From the NCBI GenBank assembly GCA_017614505.1, contig JAGABT010000010.1:1-47631 (forward strand): DNA of 47,631 bases, written 5' to 3'. A program made the position numbers and the translations under genes. The notes under the pieces are model-generated. The model made no database searches. It had not been told where the DNA came from and saw only the letters and a program-made list of their open reading frames with translations. Shown here in pieces: positions 1 through 7,647 of this stretch. Position 1 is the stretch's first letter. Every line of letters starts with the position of its first letter. The stretch is from Selenomonadaceae bacterium. GTDB lineage: Bacteria; Bacillota; Negativicutes; Selenomonadales; Selenomonadaceae.

Positions 1-180
1 GCGCTTAGGGAGCGCGTGCGTCCATGGCGCGCGGGCCGTCACAGGTCGCCGGAAGCGACCTATGCGGCCCAGCTTTCTTTGCCAGCGTTTCTTTCTCGAA
101 AGAAATGCTGAAAAACATTTCTTTGCCAGCAGCAACTGCTCTTACTCATCGCAGTTGCACTTTTTCGAAAGAAATGCTGA
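1..180 (-). repeat. Dispersed three-hairpin repeat, copy R1 (cut by left edge)
   Basis: This is a reverse-orientation copy of a repeat also found near 7.65-8.1, 10.1, 12.6, 20.8, 29.3 and 37.8 kb. From left to right it shows a GC-rich hairpin with a TCCAT loop, a hairpin with inner arms AGGTCGC and GCGACCT inside outer arms GGGCCG and CGGCCC, and a pyrimidine/purine arm TTTCTTTC/GAAAGAAA. A further arm, GCAACTGC/GCAGTTGC, is inserted near 140-168. No gene is supported in this stretch. It ends just before the flavodoxin promoter. Confidence 0.8.
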
Positions 181-190
181 ATAATAGCCC

Positions 191-220
191 TTGACGCGGT
201 AAAGCCGCTTGTGCTAATAT
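191..220 (+). promoter_or_regulatory. Probable sigma-70-type promoter for the flavodoxin gene
   Basis: A -35 TTGACG at 191-196 is followed after 18 nt by TAATAT at 215-220, with a TGC extended -10 in front. A small inverted repeat GCGG/CCGC (196-199 and 205-208) lies in the spacer and could be an operator. The role is inferred from position. Confidence 0.55.
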
Positions 221-251
221 TGTTGCAAATCACAATGGAGGGGAATTTTTG

Positions 252-680
252 ATGAGCAAAATTGCGGTTGTGTATTGGAGCGGCACCGGCAACACCGAAT
301 CCATGGCGAATGCTGTCGTGGAAGGCGCAAAGGCGGCTGGCGCGGAAGTCGAGCTTTTCCAGGTCGATGACTTTAACGCCGACGATATGGCAAAATACAC
401 CGGCTTCGCATTTGGCTGCCCCGCGATGGGCGACGAAGTTCTTGAGGAAGATTCCTTCGAGCCGTTCTTCACCGACGCCGAAGCTAAAATCAAGGACGTG
501 CCGGTAGTACTTTTCGGCTCCTACGGCTGGGGCGGCGGCACCTGGATGGAGAGCTGGGCTGAGCGCACTGAAAACGCCGGCGCCAAACTTCTCGGCAAGG
601 CTATCGCTGAAAACGCTCCCGACGACGACGCTATCGCTGAATGCGAAAAACTCGGCAAAACTTTAGCTAAAGAAGCGTAA
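252..680 (+). CDS. Flavodoxin
   Basis: The 142-residue product is a short-chain flavodoxin, a cytoplasmic FMN protein that carries one or two electrons between reductases and anaerobic enzymes. The FMN phosphate-binding loop SGTGNT is near residues 10-15, the 50s loop includes GCPAMGDE, and the 90s loop is GSYGWGGG. The length fits the family. The ATG at 252 is chosen because GGAGGGG (237-243) lies 8 nt upstream; a TTG directly before it is less likely. The gene is monocistronic, with its own promoter and a terminator downstream. Its redox partner cannot be told from the context. Confidence 0.95.
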   Translation: MSKIAVVYWSGTGNTESMANAVVEGAKAAGAEVELFQVDDFNADDMAKYTGFAFGCPAMGDEVLEEDSFEPFFTDAEAKIKDVPVVLFGSYGWGGGTWMESWAERTENAGAKLLGKAIAENAPDDDAIAECEKLGKTLAKEA

Positions 681-703
681 AATTTTTACAGTGGCACCAA
701 TGG

Positions 704-735
704 CTCCGTTCCAAATCTGGGGCGGAGTTTTTTTG
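704..735 (+). terminator. Rho-independent terminator after flavodoxin
   Basis: CTCCG (704-708) pairs with CGGAG (723-727), with a short inner CCA/TGG pairing, and a run of T follows from 728. It separates the flavodoxin gene from the dehydrogenase gene. Confidence 0.7.
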
Positions 736-761
736 TAAGTATTAAAACGGGAGGGCTTAAA

Positions 762-1928
762 ATGCTTGGAAATTTTGCTTATGTCAACGCGACCAAACTC
801 TATTTCGGCGACGATTCGCTGAAGTTTTTGAACGACGAACTCCCGAAGTACGGCAAGACCGTCCAGCTGATTTACGGCGGCGGCTCCGTCAAGCGCAACG
901 GGATTTATGACGCGGTTGTCGAAATTCTCAAGGCGAACGGCAAAAATATCGTCGAGGACGCTGGCGTTATGCCGAATCCGACTTCTGACAAACTGCGCGA
1001 AGGCGTGAAAATTGCGCGCGAAAATAATGTTGACCTGCTGCTTGCAATGGGCGGCGGCTCCTGCTGCGATTACGCCAAAGCCGTTTCCGTTGCCGTACAC
1101 TGCGACGACGACCCGTGGGAAAAATATTTTATCCGCTTTGAAGAACCGACCTGCGAAATTGTTCCCGTCGCCTGCGTGCTGACGATGGCTGGCACTGGCT
1201 CCGAAATGAACGCCGGCTCCGTCATTACCAATCCCGCTACAAAACAGAAAATCGGGCACGTCTTCGGCGAAAACGTCATGCCCAAATTCTCGATTCTCAA
1301 TCCGAAATTCACGTTCAGCCTGCCCAAACGCCAGCTGGTCGCCGGCTGCTACGACATTTTCAATCACATCTGCGAACAGTATTTTTCCGGCACCGACGAC
1401 AACACCAGCGACTACATTGCCGAAGGGCTTATGCGCTCGGTTGTTCACAGCTCGCTTATCGCCGTCGAAAATCCCGAAGATTACGAGGCGCGCTCGAATA
1501 TCATGTGGGACGCCACGTGGGCGCTGAACACGCTGATTGCGAAGGGCAAAACTACCGACTGGATGGTTCACATGCTGGGTCAGGCTGTCGGCGGCTACAC
1601 CAACGCCACGCACGGTATGACGCTCGCCGCCGTTTCCCTGCCTTACTACAGATTTATCATGCCTTACGGTCTGCAGAAATTTAAGCGTTTCGCCGTCGAG
1701 GTCTGGAAAGTTTCGCCCGAAAATAAATCCGACGAGGAAATTGCGCGTGAGGGTCTTGCCGCTATGGAAAGCTGGATGCGCAAAATCGGCGTGGCGATGA
1801 ATATCACGGAGCTCGGCGCGACGCCCGACATGATTGAAGGAATTGCTGACGGCGTTTTCATTCTCAAGGGCGGCTACAAAGTCCTGACGCGCGACGAAGT
1901 TATTCAGATTCTGCGCGAAAGTCTTTAA
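762..1928 (+). CDS. Iron-containing alcohol dehydrogenase (butanol dehydrogenase type)
   Basis: The 388-residue protein belongs to the group III iron-dependent alcohol dehydrogenases, close to BdhA/YqhD. These reduce aldehydes to alcohols with NAD(P)H in the cytoplasm. The nucleotide-binding GGGS motif is near residue 97. The four expected metal ligands are visible as D198, H202, H270 and H284 (in DIFNH, MVHML and NATHGM). The length matches the family. GGGAGGG lies just upstream of the ATG. The exact substrate (butanal, other fermentation aldehydes, toxic carbonyls) is not determined by the sequence. Confidence 0.93.
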   Translation: MLGNFAYVNATKLYFGDDSLKFLNDELPKYGKTVQLIYGGGSVKRNGIYDAVVEILKANGKNIVEDAGVMPNPTSDKLREGVKIARENNVDLLLAMGGGSCCDYAKAVSVAVHCDDDPWEKYFIRFEEPTCEIVPVACVLTMAGTGSEMNAGSVITNPATKQKIGHVFGENVMPKFSILNPKFTFSLPKRQLVAGCYDIFNHICEQYFSGTDDNTSDYIAEGLMRSVVHSSLIAVENPEDYEARSNIMWDATWALNTLIAKGKTTDWMVHMLGQAVGGYTNATHGMTLAAVSLPYYRFIMPYGLQKFKRFAVEVWKVSPENKSDEEIAREGLAAMESWMRKIGVAMNITELGATPDMIEGIADGVFILKGGYKVLTRDEVIQILRESL

Positions 1929-1998
1929 GGAGGAAATTGAAAACTGGGGCGTGGGCGGAAAACCCTTCGCGCAGTTTTTAGCTGAACAGAAAAAATAA
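1927..1998 (+). pseudogene. Possible short coding remnant downstream of the dehydrogenase
   Basis: In the +1 frame relative to the dehydrogenase, a short reading frame gives a protein-like C-terminal tail (IENWGVGGKPFAQFLAEQKK) that ends in TAA at 1996-1998. The composition resembles a real protein terminus, but there is no independent start codon of note. It could be the relic of a deleted gene or chance. The parent family is not recognised. Confidence 0.2.
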
Positions 1999-2004
1999 TT
2001 TTCG

Positions 2005-2038
2005 ACCGCCGTGGATTGATTCTGCGACGGTTTTTTTT
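2005..2038 (+). terminator. Rho-independent terminator
   Basis: ACCGCCG (2005-2011) pairs with CGACGGT (2025-2031) with one mismatch, and eight T follow from 2031. It ends the dehydrogenase transcript just before the RNase Z ribosome binding site. Confidence 0.75.
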
Positions 2039-2053
2039 AAAGGAGGCGAATTT

Positions 2054-2983
2054 ATGATAGACATTACGTTAATTGGAACCTCGGCGCTAATGCCAATTCC
2101 GCAGCGGGCGCTGACGGCGGTACTCTTAACCTGCGGCGGGCATTCGATATTATTTGACTGCGGCGAAGGAACGCAGACGGCGGCGCGAAAGGAAGGAATC
2201 AGCCTAATGCGCACGGACATAATCGCGCTGACGCATTACCACGGCGACCACATTTTTGGCTTGCCAGGCTTATTGCAGACGATGACGAACACGGAACGCG
2301 AGGAGCCGCTGTACATTATTGGACCGGCGGGGCTCGAAGAAGCCATGAAGCCGATTCTGAAACTGGCGTACTTTACGCCCTATGAAATAAATTTGCTGGA
2401 AATTCCGGCGGAAGGGGTGCGGCTGGCGGAATTAATTCCTGGCTGGGCTTACGAAGCAAAACTTTCGGCGTTCAAAACGGAGCACAGGGTTTCGAGTCAG
2501 GGCTACGTTTTCACGCTGAGTCGGGCAGGAAAATTTCAGCCGGAAAAAGCAAAGGCGCTGGGCGTGCCGATAAATCAGTGGGGAGTTTTGCAGAAAGGTC
2601 AGTGCGTGGAAGTCGACGGCAAAATAATTCTGCCGGAGCAGGTTTTAGGCGAGCCGCGCAAGGGATTGAAATTCGTGTTCACGGGCGATACGGCGATGTG
2701 CGAAACTTTGACGGAAGCGGCGGAAGGTGCGGACTTGCTGATTAGCGAGGCAACTTACGGCGTGCTGGAACAGGCGCCGCACGCAGTAGAACACGGACGG
2801 CATATGATTTTTTCACAGGCTGCGGAGGTCGCCAAAGCGGCAGGCGTCAAAGAACTTTGGCTGACGCATTATTCGCAGATGATTGTAGACCCGCAGGAAT
2901 ATTTGCCGAACGCCACGGCGATTTTCCCGAACACAATTTGCGGGCGCGACGGTATGTCCACGACGCTGAAATTCGAGGAGTGA
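2054..2983 (+). CDS. rnz: Ribonuclease Z (tRNA 3'-end endonuclease)
   Basis: The 309-residue protein is a tRNase Z of the metallo-beta-lactamase fold. It removes 3' trailers from tRNA precursors in the cytoplasm. The zinc motif H61-x-H63-x-D65-H66 is present, with later ligands in FTGDTA and THYS. The long-form exosite segment in the middle and the total length match bacterial RNase Z (about 300-310 residues). A strong AAAGGAGG (2039-2046) precedes the ATG. The exported esterase gene starts 4 nt downstream, suggesting cotranscription. Confidence 0.95.
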   Translation: MIDITLIGTSALMPIPQRALTAVLLTCGGHSILFDCGEGTQTAARKEGISLMRTDIIALTHYHGDHIFGLPGLLQTMTNTEREEPLYIIGPAGLEEAMKPILKLAYFTPYEINLLEIPAEGVRLAELIPGWAYEAKLSAFKTEHRVSSQGYVFTLSRAGKFQPEKAKALGVPINQWGVLQKGQCVEVDGKIILPEQVLGEPRKGLKFVFTGDTAMCETLTEAAEGADLLISEATYGVLEQAPHAVEHGRHMIFSQAAEVAKAAGVKELWLTHYSQMIVDPQEYLPNATAIFPNTICGRDGMSTTLKFEE

Positions 2984-2987
2984 TTTT

Positions 2988-3959
2988 ATGCGAAAAAAAT
3001 TTTTAGCGCTGGCGGCGGCGCTGGCTTTAAATTTCTCGCCGGTCTCAGCGGCGCCAGCCTGGACGATGCCGGATTCTGGCGTTCAACTCTACGGCAAGGC
3101 GAAACAAACTTACGTTGCTGAAACTGTCGAACGGGCTTACACGAAACAAAATCCCGACAATTATTTTTCGGCGCCCGACGGCTGGAACTACGAAATTTTC
3201 AACCTCGGCAAGTTCAATCTTGAGTACCTTGAAAATCCCGCCGGAAATCCTAACCGCGTCGTACTTCAGCTGCACGGCGGCGGCTACGTTCTGGCGCTCA
3301 CAAACGGACACAGGAATTTGGCTGTCAAGTACGGCGTGCTGGCTGACGCGGCGAAAATTTACAGCGTCGACTACCGCATTGCGCCGGAAAATATTTATCC
3401 TGCCGCGCTCGAAGACGCCGTTACCGCCTACAAAGAAATTTTGCGTCGCGGTACGAAGCCCGAAGAAATTATCGTGACTGGCGATTCTGCCGGCGGAAAT
3501 TTGACGGTGGCACTTTCGCTGTACCTCAGGGAAAATAATCTGCCGCAGCCGAAAATGCTAATCCTGGTTTCGCCGTGGGCAACCGCGCAAAATAATCTGC
3601 CGTCGCGGAAGTACAACGCCACGCGGGATTTAATTTTAGGCAAGGGTACGCCGCTCTACGAGCCGGTAACAAAGCCGTCGGCATACGCGAAGGGCTTGAA
3701 GGCGAAAGACCCGCGCATTTCGGTGGTTTACGCCGACTTAAAAAATTTGCCGCCAATGCTGATACAGGCGGGCGGCTACGAATTATTTTTGGACGAATGC
3801 GTCGAACTTGCGAAAAAAGCGGCGGCGGACAACGTGAAAGTTACGCTGACGGTCTATCCGGAAATGTCGCACGATTTCGCGCTGCTGCTGCCGGATTTGC
3901 AGGACACACTGGATTCATTCCGCGAGATTCAGGATTTCATAAACCAGAACATGGACTAA
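2988..3959 (+). CDS. Exported alpha/beta-hydrolase, HSL-type esterase
   Basis: The 323-residue protein begins with a signal peptide (MRKKF, then an alanine/leucine stretch, likely cut after SAA near residue 22), so it should act outside the cytoplasmic membrane. It carries the oxyanion motif HGGG at 96-99 and the nucleophile motif GDSAGG at 165-170 with S167. H295 in SHDF is the probable catalytic histidine. This fits the hormone-sensitive-lipase (bHSL) group that hydrolyses short acyl or acetyl esters. The substrate may be acetylated polysaccharide, but that is a guess. It lies between rnz and an MBL-fold gene with short gaps, as in an operon. Confidence 0.88.
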   Translation: MRKKFLALAAALALNFSPVSAAPAWTMPDSGVQLYGKAKQTYVAETVERAYTKQNPDNYFSAPDGWNYEIFNLGKFNLEYLENPAGNPNRVVLQLHGGGYVLALTNGHRNLAVKYGVLADAAKIYSVDYRIAPENIYPAALEDAVTAYKEILRRGTKPEEIIVTGDSAGGNLTVALSLYLRENNLPQPKMLILVSPWATAQNNLPSRKYNATRDLILGKGTPLYEPVTKPSAYAKGLKAKDPRISVVYADLKNLPPMLIQAGGYELFLDECVELAKKAAADNVKVTLTVYPEMSHDFALLLPDLQDTLDSFREIQDFINQNMD

Positions 3960-3973
3960 GGAGCAATTTTACG

Positions 3974-4777
3974 ATGAACGTTACCAGAAACGAAAATGGG
4001 CAGGCAATTCCCGCCGCAACGATTCCGCTGACGCAGGACGCCTTCGCGAAGATTGACGGAACCGAAATTTACTGGCTCGGCAACGCCAGCATTTTCATCA
4101 ACAGTCACGGCACGAACGTCATGATTGACCCGCTGCTCGAAGGTTTCGATATGCCGCTGCTGATTGAAATGCCGATTCTGCCAGCTGATATTCCGGCTCT
4201 CGACGCGATTTTAATCACGCACGACGACAACGACCACTTCAGCAAGCCGACCTGCCACGATGTCAAAAACTGCAGGGAGTTTCACGCGCCGCAGTTCGTC
4301 GCCGGTCTTATTCGTGACGAGGGCTTGAACGGGATTGGTCACGACATTGGCGAAACTTTCAGCGTTGGCGATATGAAAATTACTCTGACGCCCGCCGAGC
4401 ACAACTGGAAAAACGATTATCCAAAATATCACTGGCGGGATTATAAGCTGGAGGATTACTGCGGGTTCTGGATTGAAACGCCGGAAGGTAAAATCTGGAC
4501 GCCAGGCGATTCGCGGCTTTTGCAGGCGCAGCTGGAAATGCCTCAGCCCGACGTGATTTTATTTGACTTCGCGGACAACAGTTGGCACATAACTTTCGAC
4601 GGCGCCGTTAAGCTGGCGAATACTTATCCCGCCGCCGCGCTGATTTGCATTCACTGGGGCAGCGTCGACGCGCCGAACATGAATACTTTCAACGGCGACC
4701 CCGAAAAACTTGCGGCGGCTGTCGTAAATCCCGAGAGAGTTTACGCGCTGGCGCCAGGCGAAAAATTTAAACTTTGA
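3974..4777 (+). CDS. UlaG-like metallo-beta-lactamase-fold hydrolase
   Basis: The 267-residue protein carries the metal motif H83-D-D-N-D87-H88, a second-metal motif TPAEHNWKN, and TPGDS, all typical of UlaG/YtnP-like metal-dependent hydrolases. The ATG at 3974 is preceded by AAGGAGC at a good distance; longer frame extensions overlap the esterase gene and are unlikely. It is probably the third gene of the rnz-esterase unit. The substrate is unknown. UlaG itself is an L-ascorbate-6-phosphate lactonase, but no ascorbate pathway genes are nearby, so that name should not be transferred. Confidence 0.85.
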   Translation: MNVTRNENGQAIPAATIPLTQDAFAKIDGTEIYWLGNASIFINSHGTNVMIDPLLEGFDMPLLIEMPILPADIPALDAILITHDDNDHFSKPTCHDVKNCREFHAPQFVAGLIRDEGLNGIGHDIGETFSVGDMKITLTPAEHNWKNDYPKYHWRDYKLEDYCGFWIETPEGKIWTPGDSRLLQAQLEMPQPDVILFDFADNSWHITFDGAVKLANTYPAAALICIHWGSVDAPNMNTFNGDPEKLAAAVVNPERVYALAPGEKFKL

Positions 4778-4912
4778 GGAAGATTCCCGCGTGGCGTTAC
4801 GGGGCAGCAGCACGTTACCAATTCGCTCGACCAGAGTCTGAAAAATCTCGGAATCAACGCCTACGCGTGGCAGCTGGCGAAGGCGAACTCTCTCAAGCTG
4901 TCGAAAATTTAG
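4778..4912 (+). pseudogene. In-frame protein-like extension after the MBL-fold stop codon
   Basis: Directly after the TGA at 4775-4777 the same frame stays open for 44 codons to a TAG at 4910-4912. It reads as plausible protein (for example LGINAYAWQLAKANSLKLSK). It has no convincing start signal of its own, and it converges with the acetyltransferase gene, overlapping its last bases. It may be the relic of a deleted gene fused by deletion to the end of the upstream gene, or a rarely used readthrough tail. Confidence 0.25.
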
Positions 4913-5439
4913 CTTTTGCCGTAGCGCTCAAAAAATTCTCGGTCAAGAATACTCAACACAATTAAATCTTCGTAAACGCCGTTGGTGATGATACATTCGC
5001 GCTCAACGCCGTCACGACGTAAGCCGGAACTTTCGTACAGATTCAGCGCGACGGTGTTGTAAGTTTTGCAGTCGAGCCAGCCGCGATGGAACTTTTTAAC
5101 CTCGAACGTCCAGCGCATTAAAAGTTTCAAGCCTTCGCGCCCGTAGCCGACGCCTTTTTTGCCAACGATAACGTGGCGCCACTCCATACTCTTGAACGGA
5201 TTGTCGACGCAGCAGACCATAAAATAACCGACGGGAGCGCCGGTCGAAATTTCCTCAATGATTATATCCATGTCGTCCGCGCCGCCGGAATTGATAACGC
5301 CTGTGTGAAGTTCCGCGCTGAAAGGCACGATAAATTTGCGATTTTCCGGCGCGTGCTGAAGTTCCATAATATAGCGCAGGTCAGAAATTTCTGCGCGGCG
5401 GAGACGCAGGCGCTCGCCTTCAATTAAAATTTCGCTCAT
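4909..5439 (-). CDS. GNAT-family N-acetyltransferase, RimJ/RimL-like
   Basis: The 176-residue protein is a GCN5-related acetyltransferase of the Acetyltransf_3 (RimJ/RimL) type, which moves acetyl from acetyl-CoA to an amine such as a protein N-terminus. The acetyl-CoA loop is in the central VGKKGVGYGREG, followed by the typical aromatic and hydrophobic C-terminal strand with NLYESSGLRRDG. AGGAGG lies upstream of the ATG at 5439. The gene is divergent from mscS. The acceptor cannot be predicted. Confidence 0.85.
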   Translation of the reverse strand: MSEILIEGERLRLRRAEISDLRYIMELQHAPENRKFIVPFSAELHTGVINSGGADDMDIIIEEISTGAPVGYFMVCCVDNPFKSMEWRHVIVGKKGVGYGREGLKLLMRWTFEVKKFHRGWLDCKTYNTVALNLYESSGLRRDGVERECIITNGVYEDLIVLSILDREFFERYGKS

Positions 5440-5490
5440 AGTAAAACCTCCTTTACCAGATTTTACGGCAGGGAGGTTTTTTTTTCAACG

Positions 5491-5519
5491 TTGCGCGAAA
5501 AAATTCTTTGTGGTAGAAT
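5491..5519 (+). promoter_or_regulatory. Probable promoter for mscS
   Basis: TTGCGC at 5491-5496 and TAGAAT at 5514-5519 are separated by 17 nt, and the AAGGAGA ribosome binding site follows about 30 nt later. Confidence 0.55.
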
Positions 5520-5564
5520 ACGCGCGCTAAAAATTTTCTTAACTTAGCGAAAGGAGATCTTTTT

Positions 5565-6683
5565 TTGGAAAACTTGAACCTTCAAAATATCGACTGGCTG
5601 GCGCTGGCGGACAAGCTCATCATGCCGGCGATAATTCTGGCAGTCGCGCTGTTCACAGGTATCGCGCTGAACAGTATGCTCAACAACCGCATGAAAGAGC
5701 GCATCTACGACGACGAATCGCGCTTCAAAAATATTTTGTACAACGCGTTGCAGGGCTTGCCCATTTCAATGTGTCTGATAGTCGGTCTGTACTGGATTGT
5801 CAACACGTCGAATTACTTGCCGGAAGGGCTCGTGCGAATTTTCTCGTACCTGCTGTTCACGGTAATCGTCTTCACGCTGACGCGCGTTGTTGAGCGGACG
5901 GTTTCGGGATTCGTGGATTGGAAACTTTCTTCTGCGTCGAGTAACGTCGCGCAGACAAGCCTGCTCGGCACGGCTCTTAAAATTTTCATTTATGCTTCGG
6001 CGGCGCTGATAATTTTGCAGTACTATGGAATTTCAATCGCACCGATTATCACGGCATTGGGCATCGGCGGTTTCGCGCTGGCTTACGGCGTGCAGGAACC
6101 TATTGCGAATATTTTTTCCGGTCTGCATCTGATTATCACGAAACAGGTGAAAATCAACGACTTCATCAAGCTTAAATCCGGCGAAGAAGGGCGCGTCACC
6201 GATATTACTCTGCGCTATACGACGATCACGCCGGCGGCGGACGGCACTGTAATCGTTATCCCGAATAAGGATATTGCCGGCGCGGTTATCACGAATTTTT
6301 CCCGCCCGCGCGACGATATTGGGATTGTCATTCCGATTGGCGTCGGCTACGAAAGCGACCTTGAACAGGTTGAGCGCGTGACGCTGGAAGTTGCCCGCGA
6401 CGTGCAGTCTCGTTTCGATGACTATGACCCCAACGCTGAAGGTTCGCCACTTCACCCCGCCGTTTGGTATCAGGAGTTCGGCGAATCGTCGATAAATTTC
6501 TGGGCGGTTATTCACGCAACGGTTTACACTAAGCAGCTCAAGCTCAAGCACGAGTTTATTAAGGAAATCACGCGGCGCTATCGCGAGGAAGGTATCAATA
6601 TTCCGTTCCCGATTCGCACGATTAATCTACCGGAGGGACAGGGCGTCGCTGAAAAAACAGTTTTGACCAAAAAAAGGAGTTGA
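5565..6683 (+). CDS. MscS-family mechanosensitive ion channel
   Basis: The 372-residue inner-membrane protein opens under membrane tension to release solutes during osmotic downshock. Three or more hydrophobic segments occupy residues about 15-185. The pore-lining helix includes GIGGFALAYGVQ, and the beta domain starts at ANIFSGL with the GRVTDITLRYT signature. The TTG start is preceded by AAAGGAGAT at 6-7 nt, and no better ATG is present. The 3' end overlaps the ribosome binding site of the NrdD-like gene, so the two may be cotranscribed. Confidence 0.9.
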   Translation: MENLNLQNIDWLALADKLIMPAIILAVALFTGIALNSMLNNRMKERIYDDESRFKNILYNALQGLPISMCLIVGLYWIVNTSNYLPEGLVRIFSYLLFTVIVFTLTRVVERTVSGFVDWKLSSASSNVAQTSLLGTALKIFIYASAALIILQYYGISIAPIITALGIGGFALAYGVQEPIANIFSGLHLIITKQVKINDFIKLKSGEEGRVTDITLRYTTITPAADGTVIVIPNKDIAGAVITNFSRPRDDIGIVIPIGVGYESDLEQVERVTLEVARDVQSRFDDYDPNAEGSPLHPAVWYQEFGESSINFWAVIHATVYTKQLKLKHEFIKEITRRYREEGINIPFPIRTINLPEGQGVAEKTVLTKKRS

Positions 6684-6688
6684 TTCGT

Positions 6689-7639
6689 ATGATTGTTGAA
6701 GGCGTGGAAGTCGTGGCTGTCGGGCTGGACGATTTGACGGAAGCCGAGGCGAAAAATTACGTCGAATACGTCCGCGAACGCGTCAGTGACCCGCTGAAAA
6801 GCATCAAAGTCAAAATGTGCGACGACGGCAAGGTTGACGTTTCCTACCTGGCGAAGGGCGAAAAGTTCGAGCGTATCCGCAGAATAACGGGTTGTTGACA
6901 GGATAGCCCCAAAAGTGGTACTGAGGGCGAAAGCCCGCTACATACGCCAGACGCTGGCAAGCGTCAGAAGTAAAAAAATAACGTATGTGGTTCGAGGGAG
7001 ATTTCTATGGAAATTAATCGCGAGTTCAGAAAGATACCTTCATTGAAATTTTTGTACGAGGTTAGCGAAGACGGTCGCATTTTCCGTAACGTGAAGTCGA
7101 AAAAGCAAAGCAAAATTATTGTTGACCATCACCACTCGGAAAAAGGCTACTGCTATACTTTCATTTGCCGCGAAGGGAAAGTTCAGCGCATACCGATAGC
7201 ACGCGTCGTCGCTGAATGTTGGCTTGGCGAAAAGCCAGAAGGCTACGAGATTGAGCATCGCAATCGCAACAGTCTTGACAATCACTATACGAATTTGCGC
7301 TACGTCACGAAAAGCGAACAAATTCACATAGATGCGATAAAAAAGCCAGTGATTTTAATTAAAGACGGCGAAAGTAAAAATTTTGAATCTCAAACCGCCG
7401 CTGCGCGCTGTATCGCTGAAGAATGTGGGCAAACGGTTGAACACGTCCGCGCAAAGTTTAAGAAACGCCGCTCGCACATTTATGGATATAAGGTTATTTA
7501 TCTGAATGGAGAGACTGCACGTACCCGCTCTACGGAGCAAGAAACAGTCCAAGAGTATCTTGTGGGCACTACCGACCGCTGGAATGACTCCAAACAGTCC
7601 GAGGAACACGAACGCGTTAAACACAACGTCCTCGCTTGA
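6689..7639 (+). CDS. NrdD-like glycyl-radical-motif protein, split by a group I intron (exons 6689-6892 and 7556-7639)
   Basis: Exon 1 encodes 68 residues ending RIRRITG, and exon 2 encodes 27 residues beginning YLVGTTDRWNDSKQ. Joined, they give a 95-residue protein whose centre, RRITG-YLVG followed by RWNDSKQ, resembles the C-terminal radical-glycine region of anaerobic (class III) ribonucleotide reductase. From memory, small stand-alone proteins like this are annotated as anaerobic ribonucleoside-triphosphate reductase in Negativicutes. A spare-part role like that of GrcA/YfiD is possible but unproven. ATG 6689 has AAGGAG (6674-6679) 9 nt upstream. Without splicing, translation stops at TGA 6896-6898, two codons after the conserved glycine, so a full protein needs intron removal. 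Confidence 0.72.
6893..7555 (+). ncRNA. Group I self-splicing intron (663 nt) with internal HNH ORF
   Basis: P1 pairs exon GGGU plus intron UGU (6889-6895) with AUAGCCC (6903-6909), placing the required U.G wobble at U6892/G6906. P10 pairs AGGAUA (6900-6905) with the start of exon 2, UAUCUU (7556-7561). The intron ends in G7555, the expected omega-G. P3 is GGUAC (6917-6921) with GUACC (7521-7525). P7 is GACUG (7513-7517) with CAGUC (7545-7549), inside R-like AGAGACUGCACG and S-like AAGAAACAGUCC. P8 is GCUC-UACG-GAGC (7527-7538). The 5' half also holds GGGC-GAAA-GCCC (6925-6936), GACGCU-GGCA-AGCGUC (6950-6965) and ACAUACG/CGUAUGU (6940-6946, 6982-6988), which should form P4-P6 in a way I cannot fix. 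There is no obvious P9. Confidence 0.88.
7007..7639 (+). CDS. Intron-encoded HNH homing endonuclease, reading in frame into exon 2
   Basis: The frame encodes 210 residues. Residues about 1-60 resemble the NUMOD4-type DNA-binding start (SLKFLYEVSEDGRIFRN), followed by an HNH_3 nuclease motif with EIEHRNRNSLDNHYTNLRYV near 84-103. A NUMOD1-like helix-turn-helix segment covers about 115-165. This is the I-HmuI-like layout of nucleases that nick intron-less alleles and drive intron homing. GAGGGAG lies 7 nt before the ATG. Residues after about 168 are read from the intron 3' core, and the last 27 are exon 2 of the host gene, because no stop codon separates them. The functional nuclease probably ends near residue 170. 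Confidence 0.85.
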   Translation: MEINREFRKIPSLKFLYEVSEDGRIFRNVKSKKQSKIIVDHHHSEKGYCYTFICREGKVQRIPIARVVAECWLGEKPEGYEIEHRNRNSLDNHYTNLRYVTKSEQIHIDAIKKPVILIKDGESKNFESQTAAARCIAEECGQTVEHVRAKFKKRRSHIYGYKVIYLNGETARTRSTEQETVQEYLVGTTDRWNDSKQSEEHERVKHNVLA

Positions 7640-7647
7640 TTTTTATC

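Noticed and set aside
1..180. Repeat copies as CRISPR, integron attC or tRNA-like elements
   Set aside because: There are no regular spacers, no cas or integrase genes, no attC core sites and no cloverleaf with an acceptor stem.
3797..3973. Longer start for the UlaG-like gene
   Set aside because: It overlaps the esterase gene heavily, the extra residues are compositionally odd, and ATG 3974 has a clear ribosome binding site.
6689..7639. Interpretation of the interrupted NrdD-like gene as an intein, a frameshift or a simple pseudogene
   Set aside because: The frame closes with TGA right after the exon, so an intein is excluded. The precise P1/P10 pairings, the R and S strings and the HNH frame fit a group I intron better than decay.
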